Below are positions 23,517 to 32,472 of a stretch of DNA of 41,501 nt, piece by piece. Position numbers and translations under genes: made by a program. The notes beneath the pieces were generated by a model. It was not told the DNA's origin, did no database searches, and was given only the letters and a program-made list of their open reading frames with translations. Each line of letters starts with the position of its first letter. Positions within the stretch are counted from its first letter, which is position 1. Source of the stretch: Thermofilaceae archaeon (lineage in GTDB: Archaea; Thermoproteota; Thermoprotei; Thermofilales; Thermofilaceae); contig JALSNQ010000009.1 of NCBI GenBank assembly GCA_026986905.1, positions 1-41,501 of the forward strand, in the 5' to 3' direction.

Positions 23517-24807
23517 ACGCTGATTTGTCGGCTTCCCCCTCACGGGAAAGCTTCTCGACGAGCTCCTTAGCGTAGTTGAACTTTATTTTCCCCTCCCTAA
23601 TCATTATCTCCGCGACCTTATCCACAAGCTCACCCGTGGCTCCAGCCATCACAGCTATGTTCCTCGCGTGGAGCTTCATGTGCCCCTTCTGGATGCCCTC
23701 AGTCGCCAACGCCCGTAGAGCCGCAAAGTTCTGGGCCAGGCCTACAGCCCCCATAACTTCGGCTAGCTCCTGCGCGGTCTTCACGCCGAGGATCTTCAAC
23801 GCTATCTTAGCTATCGGGTGAACCTTTGTTGCCCCGCCGATTATACCCACGGCCATAGGCATCTCGAGGCTGCCCACCAAGTTTCCATCCTCGTCTTTCT
23901 CCCACGTCGAGAGTGGCAGGTAACGCCCGGTTCTAGCCGCGTACGCGTGTGCGCCGGCTTCGATGGCTCTATGATCCTGTGCGGTGGCTAGGGCCACCGC
24001 TATGACGCCGTTCATAATGCCCTTGTTGTGCGTGGCGGCCCTGTATGGATCCGCGGCCGCAAACGCCCACGCGTTAACTATGCCGTCGACAACCTCTTCG
24101 CCGCCTATGTCCTCCTTGTAGACTTTGACCCAGGATCTCACCAGCCGCTTATCGGCTAGGTTCGATATTATTCTGAGGAGGGTCTTGCCGCCAGTGATCT
24201 TCTCTATTAGTGGGGAGACGGCTTCAGCCATGGTGTTTACCGCGTTAGCGCCCATGGCGTCCTTCACGTCGACTATGAGGTGGACTATTATCATGGGCCC
24301 CTTCGGGCTTTCCACGACCCTCGCCTCCACATCCTTGGCGCCGCCGCCCAGCTTCACGAGTACGGGATCCTGCTCGTTTGCCTGCGCGAGTATTTCGTCC
24401 TTCGCGTCCAGTATGAGCATCCTCTTGTACCAGGGGTCTTTGACGCCGAGAACCTGTATCTGGCCTATCATGTACGGCCCAGTCGTCTTAGACTTTATCC
24501 CGCCGTCTCTCCTCATAACCTTGGCCGCGTTGCTGGCGGCCGCGACGACGCTAGACTCCTCTATAACCATGGGGACGAGGTAGTCTTTGCCGTTTATCAG
24601 GAAGTTAGCCGCTACCGCGAAGGGGTAGGCCATTGTCCCGATAACGTTCTCTATCATTATGTCGGCCGTCTTGAGGTCGAGGTTCCCCTCCTTGAGTAGA
24701 AGGCTCTTCTCCTCCTCGGTTAAACCGGCGAACTCCGCGACCTTCTCCAGCCGCGTCTTTATGTCTAGCTTGTAGAAGCCTGGTATCCTACTTGTCTTCT
24801 CCGACAT
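23515..24807 (-). CDS. HMG-CoA reductase, class II (bacterial type)
   Basis: HMG-CoA reductase makes mevalonate, the precursor of archaeal isoprenoid lipids. This protein is the class II form best known from Pseudomonas mevalonii: ENVIGTMAYPFAVAANF carries the catalytic glutamate (E53 from ATG 24807), VDVKDAMGANAVN carries the aspartate, and GHMKLHARNIAVMAGA carries the histidine. About 430 residues is right for class II. Most crenarchaea use class I, so transfer from a bacterium or Archaeoglobus-like lineage is likely. It may act in biosynthesis despite the family being named degradative. ATG 24807 is chosen over the track start because GAGGTGTG precedes it. Confidence 0.93.
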   Translation of the reverse strand: MSEKTSRIPGFYKLDIKTRLEKVAEFAGLTEEEKSLLLKEGNLDLKTADIMIENVIGTMAYPFAVAANFLINGKDYLVPMVIEESSVVAAASNAAKVMRRDGGIKSKTTGPYMIGQIQVLGVKDPWYKRMLILDAKDEILAQANEQDPVLVKLGGGAKDVEARVVESPKGPMIIVHLIVDVKDAMGANAVNTMAEAVSPLIEKITGGKTLLRIISNLADKRLVRSWVKVYKEDIGGEEVVDGIVNAWAFAAADPYRAATHNKGIMNGVIAVALATAQDHRAIEAGAHAYAARTGRYLPLSTWEKDEDGNLVGSLEMPMAVGIIGGATKVHPIAKIALKILGVKTAQELAEVMGAVGLAQNFAALRALATEGIQKGHMKLHARNIAVMAGATGELVDKVAEIMIREGKIKFNYAKELVEKLSREGEADKSA

Positions 24808-24937
24808 CACACCTCTAATCCTGCAACTGGTTAATAACATTGCCTCGAGGCACAGCAGAATTAGCCTGGCGTCGAAACACTCTGGACTCCGCGGCCCCCA
24901 TAGATATAGATAAAATCACAGCCGACGATTAGACACT

Positions 24938-25477
24938 GTGGGTAGTCATAAAAGAATAGGCCGTTTCGAGACAATGGCCCTTCTCCAGGCCGCGAGATAT
25001 TATGTATTAACCGGTGACCTAGAGAAAGCCCTGTCCTTCGGCCTCAACAGGGCAATATTCTATGCGTGGGCGAAAAAGTACGGCCACGCAGTAGCGGCCT
25101 CCAGGGGCAGGCGCGGCGGCGTAGAGAAGGTGGAGGAAGAGGGGAGGCCCGTCGTGTACGTGGGGGACGAGAAGGCTTTCCTGGGCCCCTCCGGCTACTT
25201 CCTCATCGGCGGCAAGGAGCAGACGCCCCGGGACTTTGAACGAACCGTGGCGTCCAAGATAAACGCCGTCGTCCCCTTCGAGAAGGCGTGGAGGGCTGCT
25301 GTAGAGTACGTAAAGAGGTTTAGCCGGGAAAAACTGCTCAGCCAGCAGGCCTTCTACGAGGAGGTCTACAAGCCTGTGAGAGATAGCTTTATCGAAGCAG
25401 TAGTCGAGGGTAAGAGGGGAACCTTGGAGCGCTTCCTCAACATGCAGGAAAAGGAGAGGTCGAACGATGCAGGCTGA
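24938..25477 (+). CDS. Unrecognised protein, coupled to the antiporter gene
   Basis: I do not recognise a family. The 179 residues are soluble and mixed helical and beta. The first third is helical (ALLQAARYYVLTGDLEKALSFG) and could be a TPR-like pair of helices. The middle is basic then beta-rich (GRPVVYVGDEKAFLG). The last third is an amphipathic helical run. There is no signal peptide or metal motif. The start is GTG 24938, or ATG 24974, which would remove 12 residues. The 3' end overlaps the antiporter start by 11 bases, so the two are probably translated together and this may be a cytosolic partner or regulator. That is inferred from position only. Confidence 0.75.
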   Translation: MGSHKRIGRFETMALLQAARYYVLTGDLEKALSFGLNRAIFYAWAKKYGHAVAASRGRRGGVEKVEEEGRPVVYVGDEKAFLGPSGYFLIGGKEQTPRDFERTVASKINAVVPFEKAWRAAVEYVKRFSREKLLSQQAFYEEVYKPVRDSFIEAVVEGKRGTLERFLNMQEKERSNDAG

Positions 25478-27197
25478 GGGCGTTGCTCTTATACACGGCT
25501 TAGGGCCCCTAATACACCTCGCATTAGCCACCATACTCGCCCTAGTCTACATCAGGTACAAGGCGGTAGCGATCCTGCCGGCGATAATGATAAGTTCCCT
25601 CATAGGCGTGTTCCTCGGCTTAGAGATACACCCATTTATAGCCGGCATATCGGGCTTCGCCGCCGCCCTCATAGTCTTCATCGCCGGGCTCGAACTGAAG
25701 CCCGAGTTTATAAGGAGAAACAAGGAGCGCGTGCTCATAATGTTCTTCTTCGAGGCCACAATGTTCCTTACAACGTTCTACCTGCTCACATTCTTTCTGC
25801 CCTTCCAGCTGGCCGTGACGATAGCCGCTATAATGGTTGCTTCAAACGAGGCCTTCGTCATAGACATTGGGCGCTACGGCGACCGGGAACTCGCGCAGTA
25901 CGGCATAACAATCTCCGTGCTGGAGGACGCGATGGCGGTGTTTCTACTCTCAATAGGCTTCTTCGCGTCGCCCGGCGTGGGGGTTAAGGAGACCGACATC
26001 GCGTTGATATTCTCCGTCATAGTGTTGCTGATTCCCCTGCTCTACCTGCTCAGCGGCCCCTTCGACCGCTTCATAGACAGGATCGAGAGGCTCGACGCGA
26101 AGGTTCTGCTATCCATACTCTACCTCTCGATACTTATAGCGATAGCCGAGATACTGAAGATACCGGAGGCAATTACGGTGTTTATCGGGGCGGTGAGCCT
26201 CTCTCTCAGGGAGTACGATCCAGACGCGTTTAAGGCGATGGAGAGCTACTTCGTCCTAGCGCTCGTGGGCTTCGTCGCCTCCCTCCCCTATACTCTTAAG
26301 GGCTCCGTTGCGGAGCTCGCAGAGCCCTTCACGCTCCTCGTCATAGTCTTAACGGGGGTCGCCTTAGCCGTCATAGCCTTCATCCTCCGCTTCGTGATGC
26401 TGCTCTTCTCCTCCACCCTAGCCGGGCTGAGAATAGGTAGAGCGGCGGAGCTCGCGGTGAGTCTGGCCAACACCGGGGAGTTCGGCCTAATAGTCCTTGC
26501 CGCCCTAATAGGTGGGAGGGGCGTGATACCGCCCTGGCTGGCGCTGGCGGCGATGGTCGCGTACAGCGTAAACTTGACAATGGTAAGCTACCTGGTAAAG
26601 AACATCGAGAGGGCCACGGGCTTCCTGCTTTCACGGTGGAGGTTTTTCTGGAACTTCATGGCTAGGATAAGTGAAGGCGCGGACGAGTTCGTCCACTACG
26701 CTTCACGCGACGTGACGCTTAAGAGGGATATCCTCGGCCTCAGTGCGATGCTGGTGGTCGACTATATCTCGCTTTTCATCCAGAGGGTTCTCACGAACGA
26801 GTTTGTAACATACATTATGAGCATAGTAGTTGTATCCTCGTTTGTCGTTGCAATACAGAAGTTCTACCACGGCTTCAGCCACGGCTTAGAGAGCTACCAG
26901 AAGCACAGCAAGAGATACATTTCAGCCTTCATGATGCTGATACGCTTCCTGATACTCTACGTAATAGTAGCCCCCATGATAAGCTTCCTCTCCGTAGAGC
27001 TTCAGGCCTATAAGCTAGCGTTAAAGCTGGATCACCCGTTGAGCATCTACCTAATCCTATTATCCATCTACGGCCTCTCCTACCTAACCGACAAGATCGG
27101 CGAACTCTTCATCAAGGAGCCGGGGCGGAGGCTTCGCGTAGAAGAAGCCGGGGAGGGCAAAAAAGCGGAGATATCCCTGCCCGCACAGGAGCCCTAG
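25467..27197 (+). CDS. CPA2-type cation/proton antiporter
   Basis: The protein is a cation:proton antiporter of the CPA2 (Kef/Nha-like) group. It has about 12 hydrophobic segments in residues 10-385. The transport-site motifs are seen as VASNEAFV (N127, E128) in TM4 and SVLEDAMAVFLLS (E153, D154) in TM5, where other members have ND or DD pairs. After residue 430 come roughly three more hydrophobic helices and a short charged tail. No TrkA-N (KTN) regulatory domain is fused. Sodium or potassium as the ion is undecided. The gene ends on a CTAG shared with the convergent sufS stop. Confidence 0.9.
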   Translation: MQAEGVALIHGLGPLIHLALATILALVYIRYKAVAILPAIMISSLIGVFLGLEIHPFIAGISGFAAALIVFIAGLELKPEFIRRNKERVLIMFFFEATMFLTTFYLLTFFLPFQLAVTIAAIMVASNEAFVIDIGRYGDRELAQYGITISVLEDAMAVFLLSIGFFASPGVGVKETDIALIFSVIVLLIPLLYLLSGPFDRFIDRIERLDAKVLLSILYLSILIAIAEILKIPEAITVFIGAVSLSLREYDPDAFKAMESYFVLALVGFVASLPYTLKGSVAELAEPFTLLVIVLTGVALAVIAFILRFVMLLFSSTLAGLRIGRAAELAVSLANTGEFGLIVLAALIGGRGVIPPWLALAAMVAYSVNLTMVSYLVKNIERATGFLLSRWRFFWNFMARISEGADEFVHYASRDVTLKRDILGLSAMLVVDYISLFIQRVLTNEFVTYIMSIVVVSSFVVAIQKFYHGFSHGLESYQKHSKRYISAFMMLIRFLILYVIVAPMISFLSVELQAYKLALKLDHPLSIYLILLSIYGLSYLTDKIGELFIKEPGRRLRVEEAGEGKKAEISLPAQEP

Positions 27198-28429
27198 AAG
27201 TTCATCATCCCCTCCACTTTCCCGAGCACCTCAAGCAGCCTCTCAACCTCCTCCACGGTGTTATAGAGGTAAAAGCTGGCCCGGACAGCCCCGCTCTCAC
27301 CGCCAAGTTTCTTCATGAGCGGCGCCGCACAGAAGAGGCCGCTACGCACCGCTATGGCCTCATCGCTGAGAAGAGCCGCGAGGTCGTGAGGGGCCATGCC
27401 CCTCAGGTTGAACGTCACGATGCCGCTCCGTTCATCGGGGTCTTCCGGGCCATAGATAACCGCGTTCAGATCCCTCAAGCCCTCCAGGAGCGCCTCAACG
27501 AGCTTCTTCTCGTGGGCCTCCACGTTCCCGGGACCCACCCTGGAGAGATAGCGCACCGCCTCTGCTAGCCCCACGGCGCCGGCCACGTTGGGCGTGCCGG
27601 CCTCGAACCTGTGGGGAGGCTTAGTCCACAGCGGCTCTACGTCTCCGTTGATCTCCACGTCCCTGACAGTGCCTCCGCCGACGAAGGGTGGGGCAAGCTT
27701 CTCTAGCACATCGCTCCTGACGTAGAGCCCCCCTATACCCATGGGCCCCATCATCTTGTGGCCCGAGAAGGCTAGGAAGTCCGCGCCTATTTCGCCGACT
27801 CTTACAGGGAGGTGCGGGACAGACTGCGCCCCGTCTACGAGGCAGAGCGCTCCCTTCTCGTGGGCCACCCTGCATATCTCGGCTACCGGGTTCACCACGC
27901 CGGTAACGTTAGACACGTGGGATACAGCTACTACCGCGGTGTTCTCGTCAACCATTTTTTCTAGCTCGTCCATAAGCAGTCTCCCTTTGCCGTCTACGCC
28001 CGCGAGCCTCAGCTCCGCCCCCGAGGCGGCCGCTACCCGGTACCAGGGCAGTAGGTTGCTGTGGTGCTCCATGAGGCTTGTAACTATGTTCTTGCCTCTA
28101 TCGAGGAGGCCTGAGGCCAGCAGCGAGTAGGCCGCGAGGTTTATCGAGTTTGTAGTGTTTGAGGTGAAAATGAGCTCCTCGGGGCGTGCTCCTATGAAGC
28201 CGGCTACTACGCGCCGCGCCTCCTCGTAGGCGTTCGTTGCAGCCAGGGCTAGATCGTATATGCCGCGTCCCACGTTTGCGTATTTTTTCTCGTAGAACTC
28301 TTTGACTGCCCGTATCACGGGGTAGGGCTTCTGGGTTGTAGCCGCGTTGTCAAGGTATACGAGGCTCTTGCCGTGGAAGGTGAGCGATAAGGCTGGAAAA
28401 TCCCCTCTAAGCTTGCCTGGATCCAGCAT
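27194..28429 (-). CDS. sufS: Cysteine desulfurase, SufS-like
   Basis: SufS removes sulfur from cysteine for iron-sulfur cluster assembly using PLP. The fold-type I aminotransferase core is complete: YLDNAATTQKP near residue 25, SLMEHHSNLLPW near 118, LVDGAQSVPH near 197, and the PLP lysine K225 in FSGHKMMGP. The persulfide cysteine is C367 in AVRSGLFCAAPLM, which in most SufS proteins reads AVRxGHHCAQP, so the loop before the cysteine is altered. No SufBCD genes are adjacent. It may supply sulfur to the clusters of ABCE1 and other proteins. Confidence 0.94.
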   Translation of the reverse strand: MLDPGKLRGDFPALSLTFHGKSLVYLDNAATTQKPYPVIRAVKEFYEKKYANVGRGIYDLALAATNAYEEARRVVAGFIGARPEELIFTSNTTNSINLAAYSLLASGLLDRGKNIVTSLMEHHSNLLPWYRVAAASGAELRLAGVDGKGRLLMDELEKMVDENTAVVAVSHVSNVTGVVNPVAEICRVAHEKGALCLVDGAQSVPHLPVRVGEIGADFLAFSGHKMMGPMGIGGLYVRSDVLEKLAPPFVGGGTVRDVEINGDVEPLWTKPPHRFEAGTPNVAGAVGLAEAVRYLSRVGPGNVEAHEKKLVEALLEGLRDLNAVIYGPEDPDERSGIVTFNLRGMAPHDLAALLSDEAIAVRSGLFCAAPLMKKLGGESGAVRASFYLYNTVEEVERLLEVLGKVEGMMNF

Positions 28430-28540
28430 TTTCTATCAGCATATAGGCTGGGCGCGTGGCTTAACCATTTATCGCCTATGGATAGCCTTTATTTTCATCG
28501 CCGGCGTGGTGAATCGATATTAAGGCGTGGTGTCATGGGT

Positions 28541-30097
28541 ATGGATGGTGGAGGGGGAAATGGAGCGCCAATTTTAGAAACCGTGTATCTCCCGCCGCGG
28601 CAGAAGCGTATAGTGGACCTTGTACTGGGCGGCGTACACGATGTCGACGCTATCGCCGACTCCTTGGGTGTTAAGCGCGAAGACCTCATGAGGGATATCG
28701 AGGAGCTCAGGGCTAGGGGGCTTCTAGTAGTTGAGAGGAGGAAGCACGCGGTGCTCTCCCCCACAGAGGAGGGTAGACGTTACCTGGAGGAGGGGCTGCC
28801 GGAGGAACGCGTGTTAAAGGTGCTCTCGGAGAAGAATAGCGTTGAGAGGAGCCGCCTGCCCGAAGAGGCGGCGAGGATAGGCGTGAAGATTTCTCCCCGG
28901 GAGGCGGGTATAGGTCTTGCCCAGCTGGCTAGGGCTGGGGCCGTCAGGTTTGAGGGGGACAAGGCCGTACTCGTGGATAGTAGCGCTGGAGAGGAGGCGG
29001 TGGGGAAGGTGCGTGAGGCACTCTCCAGGATAGCCGCGGGTGAGACTATAGGAGAAGACGAGGCGCGCGTACTCAGGCGTAGAAAACTAGCCGCGAAGCG
29101 CGAGTATACCAGGATAGAGGTGAGGCCCACCGAGCTGCTCGGCTTCCTGCAGGAACGCGGCTTGCTGCGCGAGGGGAAGGTCATAACGATTCTGACTCCC
29201 GAGGACATTGAGAGCGGCGCTTGGAGGGAGGCATATTTTAAGCCCTTCGACCTCTCAGTGGAGCCCCCCAGGGCTGGATACGGGAGAAAGCACCCCTACC
29301 TCGAGTTTCTAGACTGGATTAGGGAGATCCTCGTAGCTATGGGGTTTGAGGAGATGAAAGGCCCCCACGTGGAACTCGAGCTCTGGAACTTCGACGCACT
29401 CTTCCAGGCCCAGGATCATCCTGCCCGCGAGATACACGACACTTATTTCGTCAAGGGGAGGCCTAAGGGCCGCTTCGACGACCACGAGTACATGGAGAGG
29501 GTGTCTAGGACTCACATGGACGGGTGGGAGACGGGGTCTAGGGGCTGGGGCTACCGCTGGGACCCTGAGAGGGCCCTGCGCCTCGTCCTAAGGACGCAGA
29601 CCACGGCAGTGTCCATGCGTACGATATACGAGAGGGGGCCAGGCGAGTACATGTGCTTCTCCCTCGATAGGGTTTTCCGGCCGGAAAACCTTGACGCTAA
29701 GCACAGCATGGAGTTCTACCAGCTCGAAGGCATAATTGTAGGCAGGAGAGTCACGTTTAGGCACCTACTAGGCTTCTTCGAAGAGATGGCGAGGAGGCTT
29801 GGGCTAGGGGAAGTCAAGGTTAAGCCGGCCTACTTCCCCTTCACAGAGCCCAGCGTGGAGGGCTTCATAAGGCACCCCCACCTGGGCTGGATAGAGGTTT
29901 TCCCCGGGGGCATGTTCAGGCCGGAGGTGATCGAGCCCCTAGGCCTGAAGGGCTACAACGTCGCAGCCTGGGGTATAGGGGTGGATAGGATCGCGATGAC
30001 GGTCTTGGGGATAGACGATATCAGGCTGCTCTTCACCCAGGACGTGGAGTGGATAAGGAGGCAGCCGCGCCCCCTCATCAAGGAGATGCTGAGGTGA
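28541..30097 (+). CDS. pheS: Phenylalanyl-tRNA synthetase alpha subunit
   Basis: PheS is the catalytic subunit of the heterotetrameric PheRS. About the first 180 residues are winged-helix modules (ADSLGVKREDLMRDIEELRARG) that contact tRNA. The class II catalytic domain follows, with motif 2 around FRPENLDAKHSMEFYQLEG and motif 3 GWGIGVDRIAM at the end. The start is set at ATG 28541, which has GGTG eight bases upstream. ATG 28535 and the track start at 28478 would add 2 or 21 residues with no family support. pheT begins six bases later. Confidence 0.96.
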   Translation: MDGGGGNGAPILETVYLPPRQKRIVDLVLGGVHDVDAIADSLGVKREDLMRDIEELRARGLLVVERRKHAVLSPTEEGRRYLEEGLPEERVLKVLSEKNSVERSRLPEEAARIGVKISPREAGIGLAQLARAGAVRFEGDKAVLVDSSAGEEAVGKVREALSRIAAGETIGEDEARVLRRRKLAAKREYTRIEVRPTELLGFLQERGLLREGKVITILTPEDIESGAWREAYFKPFDLSVEPPRAGYGRKHPYLEFLDWIREILVAMGFEEMKGPHVELELWNFDALFQAQDHPAREIHDTYFVKGRPKGRFDDHEYMERVSRTHMDGWETGSRGWGYRWDPERALRLVLRTQTTAVSMRTIYERGPGEYMCFSLDRVFRPENLDAKHSMEFYQLEGIIVGRRVTFRHLLGFFEEMARRLGLGEVKVKPAYFPFTEPSVEGFIRHPHLGWIEVFPGGMFRPEVIEPLGLKGYNVAAWGIGVDRIAMTVLGIDDIRLLFTQDVEWIRRQPRPLIKEMLR

Positions 30098-30103
30098 TGG
30101 GAG

Positions 30104-31771
30104 ATGCCGGTTATAAGCGTGAAGTGGTGGGATCTAGAGAGGCTCATGGGACGCGAGCTGACGAGGGGGGAGATAGAGGACTCCCTCCCCCGCGTTAAGT
30201 GTGAACTAGAGGAGATAGAGGGGGACGAGATATGGTACGAGGCGACGCACGACAGGCCTGACCTATACTCCGCCGAGGGCCTCTCGATAGCGTTAAAGGG
30301 CCTCCTGGGGGTGGAGGAGGGCCTCCCCACATATAGGGTCTCCGGCCGCGTCGTGGAGGCGTTCGCCGAGGGGCCGGCTTACAGGCCCTACGCCTTATTC
30401 GCGGTAGTCCGGGGGGTAGACCTGGACGACGAGGCGATAAGGCAGCTCATGCAGCTCCAGGAGAAGATCCACGTCACCTATGGTAGGGATAGGCGGAAGG
30501 TGTCTATAGGCCTCTACGACATGAGGGGGATAAAGTTCCCAGTGAGGTATACGCGCGTCTCCCCCGACTCTGTCCGCTTCAAGCCCCTGGACATGGACGA
30601 GGAGATGACGCCCAGCGAGGTCTTGGAGAGGCACCCCACGGGCGTGAAGTACAGGCACCTCGTGGAGGGGAGAGCCGAGGTGCCCCTGATCGTCGACGCC
30701 GAGGGCAAAGTGGTAAGTTTCCCACCTATAATAAACAGCGAGGAGTTCCGCGTAACAGAGTCCACCACTGATATCTTGATAGACGTGACCTCAACGGATC
30801 TGGAGGCGGCGCGCCGCGTACTCGCGATCGTTGCGACGGCGACGTACGTTAGGGGAAAGGAGATAGGAAGGGTTCTCGTGCATGGGCCGTGGGGGGAGGA
30901 GGAGAGCCCCCGCCTAGAGCCGGACGCTATACTCTACGACCCCTCTCTCTCCAGCAGGATCCTGGGCGTAGACCTCGGGCTAGAGGAGACTGCGAGGCTC
31001 CTATCCAGGATGAGGATGGAGGCCGTCCCCCGCGGATCCCTACTGGAGGTGCGTTTCCCCTACTATAGGACGGACATACTCCACCCCGTCGATATCGTGG
31101 AGGAGGTTGCCATGGCCTACGGCTATGACCGGCTTTCCCCACTCATCATGAGGCCGCTGCATCCGGGCAGGGAGGCGGGCATAGAGGTCTTCACCAGGAG
31201 TCTAAGGGAGACCCTCGTGGGGATGGGCTTCATAGAGGTCAACAACTACATGTTCACAAACACTAACACGCTCTTTACGAAGATGGGCCTACACGGTAAG
31301 GCTATAGAGGTGGAAAACCCCAAGCACGAGGCGTACCACGCGCTGAGAACATGGATAACACCACAGCTCCTAGAAACCCTGGCCAGGAGCAAGCACGCCG
31401 GCTATCCCTTGAAAATATTCGAGGCCGGGGACGTCGTACTACCGGACGACCGCGAGGCCAACCTCGCGAGGGAGGAGCGCCACCTAGCCTACGCGGTAGC
31501 CGGCAGGGGGGTTACGCTGACAGACGCGCTGGCGCACCTGAGATCCCTCGTGGAGCTCTACGGTCTAAAAATGAGCCTTGAACCGCTAGAGCATCCAAGC
31601 CTTATACCCGGCAGGGCGGCCAGGATAATCATCGCCGGCGAGGAGGCAGGCTTCGTGGGGGAGATCCACCCGAGGGTTCTGACGGAGTTCAGCCTCACGA
31701 TCCCCGTCGTGGTGGCGGAGATAAACGTTGATGTACTCAGGAGAGCCTTCCTATCCCGGGGTTCGAGGTGA
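30104..31771 (+). CDS. pheT: Phenylalanyl-tRNA synthetase beta subunit
   Basis: The beta subunit recognises tRNA-Phe and edits tyrosine mischarges. The archaeal-type protein has 555 residues. It opens with MPVISVKWWDLERLMGRELTR, the family N-terminus. The B3/B4 editing domain is seen through VRGVDLDDEAIRQLMQLQEKIH. The B5 domain begins near residue 285, and the degenerate synthetase core HPVDIVEEVAMAYGYDRL lies near residue 327. Its last four bases overlap the start of the HAD gene, forming one operon with pheS, HAD and the methyltransferase. Confidence 0.96.
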   Translation: MPVISVKWWDLERLMGRELTRGEIEDSLPRVKCELEEIEGDEIWYEATHDRPDLYSAEGLSIALKGLLGVEEGLPTYRVSGRVVEAFAEGPAYRPYALFAVVRGVDLDDEAIRQLMQLQEKIHVTYGRDRRKVSIGLYDMRGIKFPVRYTRVSPDSVRFKPLDMDEEMTPSEVLERHPTGVKYRHLVEGRAEVPLIVDAEGKVVSFPPIINSEEFRVTESTTDILIDVTSTDLEAARRVLAIVATATYVRGKEIGRVLVHGPWGEEESPRLEPDAILYDPSLSSRILGVDLGLEETARLLSRMRMEAVPRGSLLEVRFPYYRTDILHPVDIVEEVAMAYGYDRLSPLIMRPLHPGREAGIEVFTRSLRETLVGMGFIEVNNYMFTNTNTLFTKMGLHGKAIEVENPKHEAYHALRTWITPQLLETLARSKHAGYPLKIFEAGDVVLPDDREANLAREERHLAYAVAGRGVTLTDALAHLRSLVELYGLKMSLEPLEHPSLIPGRAARIIIAGEEAGFVGEIHPRVLTEFSLTIPVVVAEINVDVLRRAFLSRGSR

Positions 31772-32472
31772 AGCTACTACTAGTCGACCTCTGGGGGACG
31801 GTTTTTTACCCAAACATCTCCATGGAGGAATTCTGGAGGCAGAGGGCGGGCGTGCTTCAACGGGAACTATCCCGGCTAGGCTACGCGTACAGTCTAGGCG
31901 ACGTCTACTCTGCCTGCAAACGCGGCAGGAGCCTTGTCGACAGGATACGGCGGGCCACGCTGCGCGAGGTGACTGTGGAGGGGGAGGTGGCCGCTATACT
32001 CCACCTGCTGGGCGTGGAGGAGGGGCCTACGAGAACGATGGTTGAGGGCTACCTCGCGCCATACGTTGACTACGCGGTAAAGGCTCCGCACGTGGAGCAG
32101 CTCTTGCAGGGCGCGAGAGATAACGGTTACACTGTCTCGGTGGCGAGCAACACTATGAGCTGGAGGCACGCCGTTAGAGTGTTAAAGCGGCTAGGCCTGC
32201 TGGGCCTCTTCGACGCGCATTTCTACTCAGACGTGGTGGGGTGGAGGAAGCCCAGCACCTCCTTCTACAGGCACGTGCTCGCTACGCTCCGGGCGGAGCC
32301 CGAGGAGACTGTTATCATAGGCGATGAGGAAGCCGACATAGCTGCCGGAAAGCTCGGCGTAAAGACTATACTCTACGAGGGGTTCCACAGCTACGAGGGG
32401 TCGCTGAAGCCCTCTGCCAGGGTGAAGGACCACCTAGAGGCACTCCGCTTCCTCGAGGGGCTGCGCCTATGA
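31768..32472 (+). CDS. HAD-superfamily hydrolase
   Basis: A soluble HAD enzyme of 234 residues. Motif I is VDLWGT (D7), where the second aspartate of DxDxT is replaced by tryptophan. Motif II is VASNTM, motif III lysine lies in WRKPST, and motif IV is IIGDEEADIAAG. A helical cap fills residues 15-90. The nucleophile, lysine and metal residues are present, but lack of the general-acid aspartate suggests a poor phosphatase or a different hydrolytic reaction, as in haloacid dehalogenase relatives. The substrate is unknown. GTG 31768 overlaps pheT by four bases and the next gene also by four. Confidence 0.88.
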   Translation: MKLLLVDLWGTVFYPNISMEEFWRQRAGVLQRELSRLGYAYSLGDVYSACKRGRSLVDRIRRATLREVTVEGEVAAILHLLGVEEGPTRTMVEGYLAPYVDYAVKAPHVEQLLQGARDNGYTVSVASNTMSWRHAVRVLKRLGLLGLFDAHFYSDVVGWRKPSTSFYRHVLATLRAEPEETVIIGDEEADIAAGKLGVKTILYEGFHSYEGSLKPSARVKDHLEALRFLEGLRL

